Shown here: positions 9,813 through 18,502 of the stretch, one piece after another
How the letters are laid out: every line of letters begins with the position of its first letter
Position numbering within the stretch: the stretch's first letter is position 1
Origin: Colwellia marinimaniae
GTDB lineage: Bacteria; Pseudomonadota; Gammaproteobacteria; Enterobacterales; Alteromonadaceae
Assembly: GCF_002207865.1 (NCBI RefSeq)
Contig: NZ_BDQM01000033.1
Location: 1 to 41,012 of the forward strand
Length of the DNA: 41,012 nt
Direction: 5' to 3'
Position numbers and translations under genes: made by a program
The notes under the pieces: model-generated
The model's database searches: none
What the model was told of the DNA's origin: nothing
What the model saw: only the letters and a program-made list of their open reading frames with translations

Positions 9813-11171
9813 TCAGGTCGTTCGGCTGCCACTCATCGGCTGCAGATAACGATTTAAAGCAATGACTAAAGCAACTTGTAAATATATTGGCCAGATAAAG
9901 CCTTGAGTTAAGAAGGTACCAGAAACGATAAAGCCAATAATACCAGCAGGAGCAGCATTGAGTGCTACACGTATGCCAGGAGTATGATCTTCAACCTTGA
10001 TTGTATTCAACATTTTTAAAGACATAAGTAAAGTGCTGACAATTAAAGTAACAAATAGTATTAGCCCAACAAAGCCGGACTCGGCCAGTACACCAAACCA
10101 AGTAGAATGAACGGCATGGTTTAAACCGTCCCAATGACTGCTATAGAAAAAATAATTGTAATAAAAATTATTAATGCCTACTCCTAGAATCGGATTATCC
10201 AGCGCCATATTCCATGCTGCTTGCCAGGCGTAAAGTCGCCCCATGGCCGACTCGTCTATCCCAACTTCAGCCGCTCCACCTGATGCTCTTTCACTGATCT
10301 TTGCGACGGTAAATAAAACAGTTAGGGCCATTGCGCCCCCGGTAAACAATAATACTTTCGAACGTATGCGCTTATAGGCAAATAAACTTATTACCGCTAA
10401 AAAGCCCAGTAAGCCGCCACGACTTTGCGTCGCTAATAGGGCATAGAGTAAAATGCAAAAAGTAGTCAAGCTAAATAACCGTTCAAATTTAGATAATGAT
10501 TGCTCTAAAAAAGTGGCTATAGCGAAGGCCATAGGATACAAAAGCACCAGCGCTAAATCATTTGGGTCGCCAAGTAAAGACCCTATATCTCGGCCAATCG
10601 TGACCCGCGTTCCCTCCACTAAGCCGATACCGTTGAATTTGTTATATAGGGCAACAAGTCCAACAACAGCACCAGCAAAGATAAAGACACGGCTTGCGCT
10701 AATAAAGTGACTCTCCTTACGCATCATCCAAGCAATAATAAAGGTAATTAATATAATTTTGCTGTAAACCCCTGTCCATGCTTTTGTTGCCACCGCGACA
10801 TTACTGGCAAAGGGGACAGCAATAGTTACCAACAAAGAAAAGAGAATTAAATAGGTAAATTGAGGGCACCAATAAGCATGAAGGTTTTGCAGGATGCTGG
10901 CTCGTAAAAAAATGATAAATATCGCTGCTAATGCCAATAGTAAAGGTAGTTTCAACGGTTCTAAAATAGGAAAAACTTCATGAATTCGAAAAAATGAAAA
11001 AATAATAAAAGCTAAGACAATCGCAAAAGAGAAGTTGACCATGCCCCACAGAACAAAGGGAGCTAGCCCGATAATAATTAGGATAATAGGGTGTGGAAAT
11101 AAGTATAATGTCAAGGTTGACAGCATTAATAAAATTGCCAGGCCGGTAATATTTAAGGGGGTATAAGTCAT
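9813..11171 (-). CDS. O-antigen ligase / polymerase family membrane protein, sypL-like
   Basis: A 452-residue integral membrane protein with roughly ten to twelve hydrophobic helices. The Wzy_C/ligase family marks are visible: LLGDPNDLALVLLYPMAFA, then ATQSRGGLLGFLAVISLFAY, and a large periplasmic loop that contains AMGRLYAWQAAWNMALDNP and GVGINNFYYNYF, followed by HSTWFGVLAESGFVGL. Such proteins polymerise or ligate lipid-linked repeats on the periplasmic side. ATG 11171 has AAGGTGA 6 bases upstream. It sits 8 bases after the flippase stop, so it belongs to the glycosyltransferase-flippase-ligase operon. Polymerase and ligase cannot be told apart by sequence alone. Confidence 0.85.
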   Translation of the reverse strand: MTYTPLNITGLAILLMLSTLTLYLFPHPIILIIIGLAPFVLWGMVNFSFAIVLAFIIFSFFRIHEVFPILEPLKLPLLLALAAIFIIFLRASILQNLHAYWCPQFTYLILFSLLVTIAVPFASNVAVATKAWTGVYSKIILITFIIAWMMRKESHFISASRVFIFAGAVVGLVALYNKFNGIGLVEGTRVTIGRDIGSLLGDPNDLALVLLYPMAFAIATFLEQSLSKFERLFSLTTFCILLYALLATQSRGGLLGFLAVISLFAYKRIRSKVLLFTGGAMALTVLFTVAKISERASGGAAEVGIDESAMGRLYAWQAAWNMALDNPILGVGINNFYYNYFFYSSHWDGLNHAVHSTWFGVLAESGFVGLILFVTLIVSTLLMSLKMLNTIKVEDHTPGIRVALNAAPAGIIGFIVSGTFLTQGFIWPIYLQVALVIALNRYLQPMSGSRTT

Positions 11172-11179
11172 AAGTCACC

Positions 11180-12490
11180 TTAGTTTATTTGACCAATGCA
11201 AGTCACCACAAAAGCGGCACTGATTGCTGAAAATAAATAACCCAATTTATAGGGTAGATAGACTTGTCGTTGACTGAAATAATAGAAAAGTGCCATACGT
11301 ATAGCATTAGCTATAATGAGCGCTGCAAGTGCGCCTTTAATCATAAATAAGGGCACTAAAATAATAAGCAATAGTCCACCAAAGCCACTGGCCACTAAGT
11401 TAATATTCATTTGCACTTTGGAGCTTTTTTCGACAAAACAGCCAAGGTTTAATAAGTCGGCTAACATTTTCAATAGGGTGCATAACAATAGCCAAGGTAA
11501 TATACCTATGGCAGCGTGATAGCTAACAGGGGTTAACCATTGAATTAATACCGGGCCTAATAAGCCAATGACACCACAAATGAGTACCGAAATAATGGCA
11601 CCAAGTACGGCAAAGTGAGCATTTAATACCTTACCATTATGCTCTTTTAGTAGCGAAAATCGTTTAGGAAACCACCAGAGGGTAAAAGGTTGAATAAGCA
11701 GAGTTGGTACTAAGGCGAACTTGATCGCTATAGCATAGGTGGCAATTTCTGTGGCACCAAAATGATCTGCCAATAACCATCTATCCATACCTGATAAAGT
11801 AAATGTGGCGACACCACCAATAAAAATAGGCCCCGCATAGGAGAGTATGTTGCTCATTTGCTGCAGTGAAAAACTGATTTTTGTTTCCTTTAATTGAATA
11901 ACCGATAAAATAAGCGCGACAATCACAGCAGACACAGCTCCTGCGGCTAAAATACTGGTGATGCCCCAACCATTGACTAACCAATAAAAAGTGAGTGTGA
12001 CTTGCAGCACTACCTTCAACATGGAGATACAAAAGAATAGCCCAGCTCGATCCGTGATCCGTAACCAAGCCAAAGGAATATTGATTAAACCACCGACACA
12101 AAGCGCAATGCCTAATAAATAGAGTTCATTTTCGGTAATGATGCCAGGTAAAAACAAGGCCAAGTCTTTAGAGTAAAAGTGAAAAAAGGCATATGAAAGA
12201 ATCGCTATAATGCCGGCAATAAATAAACATTCAGCGGCATGGCGTTGCTTTTTTTCGATGCCATCGGCTAAGCCAACAAATCGATATAATGCTTCTACTA
12301 AGCCAAAACCTAATATAATCGAGACCACATTAGAAAATACTACTAACACTTCGAGTCGGCCATAATCTTCGGGCGTCAGGTAATGGGTATATACAGGCAG
12401 CATGAGCAAGGAGATTCCTTTCATCAGAAAAATGCTTAAGCCATAGAGTGCCGATTGGTTTAATAGGTTTTTATAGCGACTAATGTTCAT
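11180..12490 (-). CDS. Polysaccharide flippase (Wzx-like), sypK-like
   Basis: A 436-residue MOP-superfamily flippase with about twelve to fourteen membrane helices. The N-terminus, NQSALYGLSIFLMKGISLLM followed by LPVYTHYLTPEDYGRLEVL, is characteristic of the polysaccharide-synthesis transporter family, with a later FTLWWFPKRF loop. It would move lipid-linked oligosaccharide from the cytoplasmic to the periplasmic leaflet. ATG 12490 has GGAGG 5 bases upstream and overlaps the preceding glycosyltransferase by 11 bases. Together with the ligase/polymerase and Wzz protein it makes a Wzy-dependent assembly set. Confidence 0.87.
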   Translation of the reverse strand: MNISRYKNLLNQSALYGLSIFLMKGISLLMLPVYTHYLTPEDYGRLEVLVVFSNVVSIILGFGLVEALYRFVGLADGIEKKQRHAAECLFIAGIIAILSYAFFHFYSKDLALFLPGIITENELYLLGIALCVGGLINIPLAWLRITDRAGLFFCISMLKVVLQVTLTFYWLVNGWGITSILAAGAVSAVIVALILSVIQLKETKISFSLQQMSNILSYAGPIFIGGVATFTLSGMDRWLLADHFGATEIATYAIAIKFALVPTLLIQPFTLWWFPKRFSLLKEHNGKVLNAHFAVLGAIISVLICGVIGLLGPVLIQWLTPVSYHAAIGILPWLLLCTLLKMLADLLNLGCFVEKSSKVQMNINLVASGFGGLLLIILVPLFMIKGALAALIIANAIRMALFYYFSQRQVYLPYKLGYLFSAISAAFVVTCIGQIN

Positions 12491-13520
12491 GTGAACCTCC
12501 TATTAAGGCTTTACGGTAAACCTTGAAAATTTGAGGAATAATGGCGTGAGAAGAAAAATTGTTTTTAATATGTTGATAAGCAGACCAGGACATTTTTTTT
12601 CGTTGCTCACTTGACAACATTTGTCCCTGTTTAACGGCGTCAATAAAGGCTACTTCGTTTAAGGGTGGTATTAGCCAGCCATTGATATTATTGATAACGA
12701 CAGCTGAGATGCCACCAATATCATAACTAATTACGGGTATCCCTCTCACCAAAGCTTCAAGGGCAACCAGCGGTAAACCTTCTTCACGGCTGGTAATACA
12801 CAACAAGTTTATCTTGCACCAGTGTTGCTGCATGGAATTAACGTGCCCCATTAACATCACGTTATTTGTTGCCGCCATGCTGATTTCTTTTAACATAGGG
12901 CCGTTGCCATATATTGAAAATTGGTACTGTGGTAATTGCTCGGCTAGGCGTAAAAACAAATCAGGACCTTTTTCATAGCTTAATCGCCCAACAAAGGCTA
13001 TCTGGCTAGCGAGTGTTGTCTCTGTTAAGGTTTTCTCTGGTAATTCGACAAAATTTTCAATCACCTCGGCGGTTAAGTTGGCCGACTTTTTGATTTGTTT
13101 AGAGACACAAATACAAGGGCTATAATGGGCTGTCATACGGTCAAGCCAGCGGTATAGTCTAATTTTAATACTACCTTGCTCGCCAGAGTGGAAAGTTGAA
13201 ACGACCGCTTTATTCGCTAATTTGCCAGTAAGTCGACCAATAATTCCCGCTTTGTAACCATGGGTGTGTACTAAATTAATGGCTGAATATTTAATTAATT
13301 TATAAAGTGTCGCTGGGTTACCGTCTAGTTTTACCAATATTGAACGCAGGAATTTATCTGACTCAAATACCGGATGTTTACCATAATTGTTTAGCAAAAT
13401 AATTTGCACATTATGACCTGATTTATGCAGGCCTCTAGCAAGATTGACTACATGAGTTTCTATGCCACCATAGTTTCTACTATCAAGCAGTAAAGCTATG
13501 GTTAGGGTTTTAGCGGCCAT
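12480..13520 (-). CDS. Glycosyltransferase family 4, sypH-like
   Basis: A 346-residue GT-B glycosyltransferase. The first lobe opens with LLLDSRNYGGIETHVVNLARG, read as LLDSRNYGGIE then THVVNLARGL; the second starts IAFVGRLSYEKGPDLFLRLA and contains the signature SREEGLPLVALEALVRGIPVI. The start is ATG 13520; a longer frame would begin at TTG. It is the first gene of an operon running through the flippase, ligase and two more transferases, with a weak sigma-54-like site at 13557-13572. It is divergent from the gene at 13788. Confidence 0.83.
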   Translation of the reverse strand: MAAKTLTIALLLDSRNYGGIETHVVNLARGLHKSGHNVQIILLNNYGKHPVFESDKFLRSILVKLDGNPATLYKLIKYSAINLVHTHGYKAGIIGRLTGKLANKAVVSTFHSGEQGSIKIRLYRWLDRMTAHYSPCICVSKQIKKSANLTAEVIENFVELPEKTLTETTLASQIAFVGRLSYEKGPDLFLRLAEQLPQYQFSIYGNGPMLKEISMAATNNVMLMGHVNSMQQHWCKINLLCITSREEGLPLVALEALVRGIPVISYDIGGISAVVINNINGWLIPPLNEVAFIDAVKQGQMLSSEQRKKMSWSAYQHIKNNFSSHAIIPQIFKVYRKALIGGSHEH

Positions 13521-13556
13521 ATTAAACCTAAAATTCAAAGTGTCATAACTTTAAAA

Positions 13557-13572
13557 TGCATAAAACAGACCA
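13557..13572 (-). promoter_or_regulatory. Weak sigma-54-like promoter
   Basis: On the minus strand TGGTCTGTTTTATGCA has the -24 GG and -12 GC at correct spacing but mismatches at the flanking positions. The predicted leader to ATG 13520 is about 26 bases, like the other units. A perfect palindrome GCTTTGCAAAGC at 13648-13659 lies about 100 bases upstream and resembles the TTTGCAA sites at 22613 and 33329. Confidence 0.35.
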
Positions 13573-13787
13573 GTTTAAAATACAGCTTACTAGCATAGTT
13601 AGTGGCTAAAAGTACGACTTTAATCGCAATATGCATAGCCAGTTAGAGCTTTGCAAAGCAAATTAGTAATTTGACTCTATTGTTCGCTTTAACTTAGCAG
13701 CGGGTGAGCTATCCAGTGAAGTATGGTATTTTGCGCTAACATTTAAGGATGAAAGTCACAATTATTCAGTCAAAAGGGCAAGTATCT

Positions 13788-14723
13788 ATGGAGATAACGC
13801 TAGTTATTGCGTCAATACTCATATTTTTGCCAAGCATTATTTGGTACTTATTGAAACAGGCGCACTCACCTTGGTGGCTTGAGAATACTTTTTCAACGCC
13901 TTTTATTGTCTTGCCAATATACATTGTCCTAATGTTCGTGCTTATTAGCTTACTCTCCTGGCAAGATTGTCTGGGCTATTTATTGATTAATTTCATTGTT
14001 GCACTTTGTTTAAATAGCAGCGGCAGCTTTAATAATAAAACCTGTGTTGATCCCGTTAGTTTTTTTCAATTTAACATCAAGTACCATGAGGGGGAAAATG
14101 AGCTAGCTGAGTTAATAGCTCATCTTAAGGCGGAACACTATCATTTAATTACCTTACAAGGCGTTAGCCAGCAAGCAAAGAGCCAACTGATAGCGCAGTT
14201 AACGCCGTATTTTCCTTATTTTGTCAGTGGTGAAAGTCAGCTACAGCAGATTTTTAGCGATCAGCTATTGTTTAGTCGCTACCCATTTACGCATATTAAA
14301 TATTATAAAAGTGGCCATAGTGCTTTTTTAATCACCAGCCGATGGCAACTGCCGGTTAACGACATTAACTTGCTTACTTTACATCCGCCTTCGCCACGTA
14401 ATGAAAAATTATGGCAAACCAGGAATAAAACTTTATACCAATTAAAGCAATCACTTAAAACTACCCCCTTGACAAAGTCGTTAGTGATAGGGGATTTGAA
14501 TTTATCAAAACATTCAAGACGAATGGATAAACTGATGGTGGGCATGAAGAGCGAATTTGTTAATTCATGGCCTAATATACCTTACAGTTTGCCTGTTTTT
14601 GGTTTAGCCATTGATCACTTTTGGCTTTCAGCACCAGCAAATATTTGCTCTCGACAGCGTATTAGCCAGTTTAGTTGGTCAGATCATTATGCGGTTAAAA
14701 CTCAGGTTGATTTTAGCAAGTAG
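13788..14723 (+). CDS. Membrane-anchored endonuclease/exonuclease/phosphatase-family protein
   Basis: About 311 residues from ATG 13788, which has AAGGG 9 bases upstream; a longer frame from ATG 13749 lacks a usable site. Two hydrophobic segments in the first 80 residues anchor a C-terminal EEP domain. Recognisable family motifs are FNIKY (Asn96), GDLN (Asp236, Asn238) and the terminal SDHYAV (Asp299, His300). The usual LQEV metal-binding motif reads LQGV (residue 125), so the glutamate is replaced by glycine. Family members hydrolyse phosphodiesters of nucleic acids, lipids or inositol phosphates. It is divergent from the glycosyltransferase operon. Substrate unknown, and activity uncertain. 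Confidence 0.72.
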   Translation: MEITLVIASILIFLPSIIWYLLKQAHSPWWLENTFSTPFIVLPIYIVLMFVLISLLSWQDCLGYLLINFIVALCLNSSGSFNNKTCVDPVSFFQFNIKYHEGENELAELIAHLKAEHYHLITLQGVSQQAKSQLIAQLTPYFPYFVSGESQLQQIFSDQLLFSRYPFTHIKYYKSGHSAFLITSRWQLPVNDINLLTLHPPSPRNEKLWQTRNKTLYQLKQSLKTTPLTKSLVIGDLNLSKHSRRMDKLMVGMKSEFVNSWPNIPYSLPVFGLAIDHFWLSAPANICSRQRISQFSWSDHYAVKTQVDFSK

Positions 14724-14748
14724 TGGAATAGGTTCACAATTCAAGACT

Positions 14749-14797
14749 AAACCAAATCACCTACATCCATGTAGGCGGGCATTGATTTGGTTTTGTT
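14749..14797 (+). terminator. Double-stem intrinsic terminator-like hairpin
   Basis: Outer arms AAACCAAATCA (14749-14759) and TGATTTGGTTT (14783-14793) enclose a second stem CCTACAT/ATGTAGG (14760-14775). A short T-rich run follows. It lies 26 bases after the stop of the EEP gene. The rest of the interval to 15051 shows no gene that I can support. Confidence 0.6.
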
Positions 14798-15051
14798 AGA
14801 ATTTTATATTGCAAACTTAAATATAGAGTTTTACCAAAACTGACAACTAAGAATACTAAAGCTTATGTCTTTTAAATATCTTTTTTGTGGTTCTATAGCA
14901 GTTTATGTGCTGGCTATAGAAAATGATTACAAGTCAGTGTCTCTATGGTGTTAATCACCAAATAGCATGTTTTGTAGCTGTGTTACGGTAGTTAAATACA
15001 ACAATTATCACTACTATTTTTGTATCAATGTCATTAGTTACTTGCCATAAC

Positions 15052-15930
15052 CTAACTAATATAATGTTTTAAATCATCAAAGTTGTCTTTATTTATTTTT
15101 AATGATTTCAAAATTTGTTGCACATTTTTACCACATTGATTTCCCTTTACACTAAGTGGGTTAGAAAAAACCAAATCACCTGTTAACTTATCGTTTTTTA
15201 CCTTCCAATCAACATAAACCGCTAATGGGCGATCACCATCCCATTTGTCTTTACTGGCTCTATAGTTAAGTGCTTTACATGCAAAATAGATATTTTTATT
15301 TACTACATAATCATCAATAGCTACAAGTTTAGATATATAATAATTAGCTGGTTTATTGATATTAGGCTCTGTTTCAAGTATATATTCTGCTATACCGGAA
15401 TCAACAACTCTAGTACCGTTTACCAAACAGTTCGTTTTACTTGAATCTAAATTAGTACCTGAATAAACATCAATTTTTTGTTGTTTATTTAAATTCAACA
15501 AAGCTGATTTTTTACCTGATAGCTTATTAAATAATTCAAATTTCCAACCCAATGTAATACATTTTGCTTCAGTTCTTCCTTTTTTTTCAAAGTTGATTAA
15601 TACTTCATCTTCGAATGATTTTTTAATTTGTAATATAGATTGCTTAATAATGGTTTGTGCTTGGCTACCGAATATTTCTATAGCTCTTTCAAGCTTAATT
15701 TTATTTTCCAAAAAATCAGCATTACTTTGTTTTACTGAAATTTTGAATTCTCTGTATTTATCGTTACTTTCTGCAAGAATATAAATATCGGTTTTGCATT
15801 CACCTTTACTAGGGCTAGGCTTTCCAATTTGTAATATTTTGTATGTTTTATTATTAAATTCGAATACTTTATTGTCTTTGAATAATGCTATGAGCGATGA
15901 TTCAGTCTCTGAAAATTTTACTTTTGCCAC
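15052..15930 (-). CDS. Putative type II restriction endonuclease
   Basis: A 292-residue AT-rich gene. It starts at GTG 15930, which has AAGGAT 7 bases upstream. I do not recognise the family by name. The region Glu44-Cys-Lys-Thr-Asp48-Ile-Tyr followed by Phe62-Lys-Ile-Ser-Val-Lys67 has the layout of a PD-(D/E)XK nuclease core: an acidic pair on one strand and an xVK tail on the next. The following KQSNADFLENKIKLERA segment could be a substrate-contacting helix. The neighbouring HaeIII-type cytosine methyltransferase on the same strand makes a restriction partner the best reading. It does not resemble the HaeIII endonuclease as I recall it. Function is inferred mainly from context. Confidence 0.55.
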   Translation of the reverse strand: MAKVKFSETESSLIALFKDNKVFEFNNKTYKILQIGKPSPSKGECKTDIYILAESNDKYREFKISVKQSNADFLENKIKLERAIEIFGSQAQTIIKQSILQIKKSFEDEVLINFEKKGRTEAKCITLGWKFELFNKLSGKKSALLNLNKQQKIDVYSGTNLDSSKTNCLVNGTRVVDSGIAEYILETEPNINKPANYYISKLVAIDDYVVNKNIYFACKALNYRASKDKWDGDRPLAVYVDWKVKNDKLTGDLVFSNPLSVKGNQCGKNVQQILKSLKINKDNFDDLKHYIS

Positions 15931-16024
15931 TTTAATCCTTTAGTATATTAGGGTGAAATTGGCATCAGTATATCAAGTGTTTTTTATATGTATGTAGTTA
16001 ATTCCTTCATTTCATAGGTTTTTT

Positions 16025-16284
16025 AATAATTATGAATGGGTTGAGAAAATGGGATGGCATAATAAAACACCTTTGGAAGCACTAGCGCTTATAGCCTCCG
16101 ATGTAGGTGAGCTATTAATGAATGTAGAAATGATTCACCTACAGATGCTTTTGGTGAAGAACTTGCTGATATTGTGTTGCGTGTCTTAGATCTTGCCTAT
16201 TGGCAAGGTATTAGTATTGAAAAAGAAATTTTATTAAAGATGAAAAAACACGACCAACGCGGCTCACGTGGTCGTTTAAAGTAA
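16025..16284 (+). pseudogene. Frameshifted MazG-like pyrophosphohydrolase remnant
   Basis: The frame from 16025 encodes NNYEWVEKMGWHNKTPLEAL then ALIASDVGEL; near 16112-16117 it breaks, and the frame shifted by one base continues NECRNDSPTDAFGEELADIV and LRVLDLAYWQGISIEKE, ending in HDQRGSRGRLK and TAA at 16282-16284. Joined, these two halves match a MazG-type NTP pyrophosphatase with its GEELADIVLR metal-binding segment. One lost base explains the break. No full start region is seen, so the N-terminus is probably truncated too. It lies between the putative endonuclease and the methyltransferase, on the opposite strand. Confidence 0.72.
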
Positions 16285-16474
16285 CTTTTTTAGATGATTA
16301 AGCACTTAATTGCGCAAGACCTTTTGTCCGTCTTCTCACAATTACAGCTTTACCATTCTTTGTTGAAAGGTTGTTTTTATTTTAATTCATAAATATTTAA
16401 TTTAATTGTATGTAAAATATAGATTTTTCAGTGTTTCATCAAGTAGTGTTTTACACTCATTAATGGCTAAATCA

Positions 16475-17476
16475 TTACAATGCTGTTTTATATGAAATTT
16501 TCATTTCTAAGTGTTCTAAGATGCTTTTTGCTATTTCCTTTGCAAAGCCAACAGCTACAGCGTTACCTATCATTTTATAACCATTAGCAACATTTTTATA
16601 ATAGAAGGTAAAATCATCAGGAAACCCTTGGATTCTTGCACATTCTCTGACACTTAATCTTCTATAGTCATAGCCTTCAGCAAATAAGAATTTATCTTTT
16701 TCTGATTTTTTCATTACAGGTACACCTGGGTGTATTGGTGCATGTCTACCGCCAGCTTGTATTGTAAATGATGGTTGGTCCCATGTTCTAACTCTATTTC
16801 TAGACATATACATTGTAGAAAAACCACCAATCATATATTCGTGATTAGGTATCGATAAGTTTAAATTTGGTTTTTGTTTTTCCATTGCAGGTGTTTCTTT
16901 GCCATCTAAATCTTTAATAATATCCTTTAAAGTTATTTTTTCTGTTAGTGGTTCAGGAAATGTAAAATTAATATTTAAATCTTTTCTAAAGCCAATGAAA
17001 ATAACTCGTTTTCTATCCTGTCCTACACCGTAATCAGCTGCATTTAGTAATTTAAAAAACAAATCATAACCAGCTTCAGAAAATGTATTTTTTATGTTTT
17101 CTAGTGCATCACTATGTTTAGGATGTAGCATCCCACTAACATTTTCCGCTAAGAAAAACTTTGGCTGTTTGTCTTTAAGAATACGAATAAAATCATAAAA
17201 CAATTGTCCTCTATCATCTTTAATACCTCTTTGTGCTCCTGCTTCGCTCCAACTTTGACAAGGTGGACCACCAATGATTCCATCACAATCAGGTACTTCA
17301 CTAGAGTCTACATTTGTAATACTTCTGCGATCTAAGGGTGTTGACAAATGATTTTTTTCGTAGGTTTCCCAGATATCTTTATCATATTCGTTTGCATATA
17401 CAATAGAAAAACCAGATTGTTGAAAACCTAAATCAAGTCCACCAGCACCTGAAAAAAAAGATGATATTTTATACAT
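16475..17476 (-). CDS. DNA (cytosine-5-)-methyltransferase, HaeIII type
   Basis: A 333-residue C5 methyltransferase with all main motifs: I FSGAGGLDLGF (residues 8-18), IV GGPPCQSW with catalytic Cys73, VI ENV at 111-113, VIII QDRKRVIFIGFR (153-164), the target-recognition region around MYMSRNRVRTWDQPSFTIQ, IX RECARIQGFPDDF and X YKMIGNAV. From memory the whole chain, including the recognition region, resembles M.HaeIII closely, so methylation of GGCC is a reasonable guess, not an observation. It would protect host DNA from the nuclease encoded 544 bases downstream. Codon use is visibly richer in A and T than in the glycan genes around it, which fits horizontal transfer. Confidence 0.95.
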   Translation of the reverse strand: MYKISSFFSGAGGLDLGFQQSGFSIVYANEYDKDIWETYEKNHLSTPLDRRSITNVDSSEVPDCDGIIGGPPCQSWSEAGAQRGIKDDRGQLFYDFIRILKDKQPKFFLAENVSGMLHPKHSDALENIKNTFSEAGYDLFFKLLNAADYGVGQDRKRVIFIGFRKDLNINFTFPEPLTEKITLKDIIKDLDGKETPAMEKQKPNLNLSIPNHEYMIGGFSTMYMSRNRVRTWDQPSFTIQAGGRHAPIHPGVPVMKKSEKDKFLFAEGYDYRRLSVRECARIQGFPDDFTFYYKNVANGYKMIGNAVAVGFAKEIAKSILEHLEMKISYKTAL

Positions 17477-17622
17477 AATATTATAAATTCTTTTTGATAT
17501 TGAGTTAATTAATATAGTTCAAAATGCACTGTATGTAAACACAGTATTTGTGCGTATATGATAACATTGAAAATCTAAATGTTCTATTAAAATGCTATTC
17601 TGAAACCAATCAATTAATTTTT

Positions 17623-18030
17623 CTATAACGTATCGGTATTCTGCTGATGGATAGTACTAGTAAAAGTGGATTGTTCTAATTCTAAATAAATTTTTTGTTT
17701 CTTTTTTATTTTATCCCAGCAATCACCATTATTAATCCCATTTACTCTCTCACTATATTTTATAAGTGATCGTTCAAATACTCTAGACATTGACACCTTA
17801 CCCTCTACTTCTAAGTTATGCACAAAACATAAATAAACCCAGAGTATGTCACCAAGCTCATCTTCAAGAAAACATTGCTTTCCTGAGGATAACTCTTCTT
17901 TGACTTCATTGATTTCATCAAATAATGCATTCAGGTAAGTAGTACTTCCCTTAGACCAAGTTCCTTTTTGATCTCTAATTATTTTGATTTTAACAACGTC
18001 TATTAATCTTTCTAATTCACCTAAATTCAT
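17623..18030 (-). CDS. MazG-like nucleotide pyrophosphohydrolase
   Basis: About 135 residues from ATG 18030 (a longer frame of 157 residues would use TTG 18096; neither start has a strong ribosome site). The four-helix MazG core is visible: a first acidic helix FDEINEVKEELSSG and a second EDELGDILWVYLCF supply the ExxE and ExxD metal ligands. Members hydrolyse NTPs or dNTPs to the monophosphate and pyrophosphate. It lies 146 bases upstream of the methyltransferase on the same strand and may be cotranscribed with it. It could clean modified nucleotides or limit phage replication; both are inference. Confidence 0.75.
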   Translation of the reverse strand: MNLGELERLIDVVKIKIIRDQKGTWSKGSTTYLNALFDEINEVKEELSSGKQCFLEDELGDILWVYLCFVHNLEVEGKVSMSRVFERSLIKYSERVNGINNGDCWDKIKKKQKIYLELEQSTFTSTIHQQNTDTL

Positions 18031-18096
18031 ATTTTTATATTTAAACTCTATGTTGGTTGCTTTATTTTTTGAAAAAACTGTCGTTGGTAAATACAA

Positions 18097-18502
18097 TTTA
18101 GTGGCTCTAACTTTGTGTTTTATTTATACAAACTTGCGTCCTTTAACTTACTTGTATCCAGTTCCGTATCCTTGTAGACTTTTACTGATACAAAAAATCA
18201 TTATTAAATTCATAATTTACTGTTAGATCTATTTCTTGATAACACCATCGGATTTAGTATCCATTGCTATACCGTGTGAGTAAATACTTCTCGCTATTAT
18301 CACTATATTTAACACAAAATAAGTTCATTTTAAAATTTTTAGCTAATACCCATTGTCCAGTAAACGTTAGATTATATAATATAAAATAGTCATTAAAATA
18401 TTGATATTACAGTTAAATGACTAGTTCTAAAAATTTTCTTGTTATTGACGCTCTGATATAGATTTGAGGTCAGAATAAATGTAATAGAATGGGTATAAAC
18501 AT
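18097..18502. other. AT-rich intergenic stretch
   Basis: No supported gene. It separates the restriction island from the 3' end of the P-loop kinase gene and marks the right edge of the island. No clear direct repeat, integrase or tRNA remnant was found by eye. Confidence 0.5.

Noticed and set aside
13630..13650. A second sigma-54-like site, TGGC then TTGC, upstream of the glycosyltransferase at 12480-13520
   Set aside because: The spacing between the two elements is one base too long.
15052..15930. HaeIII-family restriction endonuclease
   Set aside because: The sequence does not resemble that enzyme as I recall it; only the methyltransferase does.
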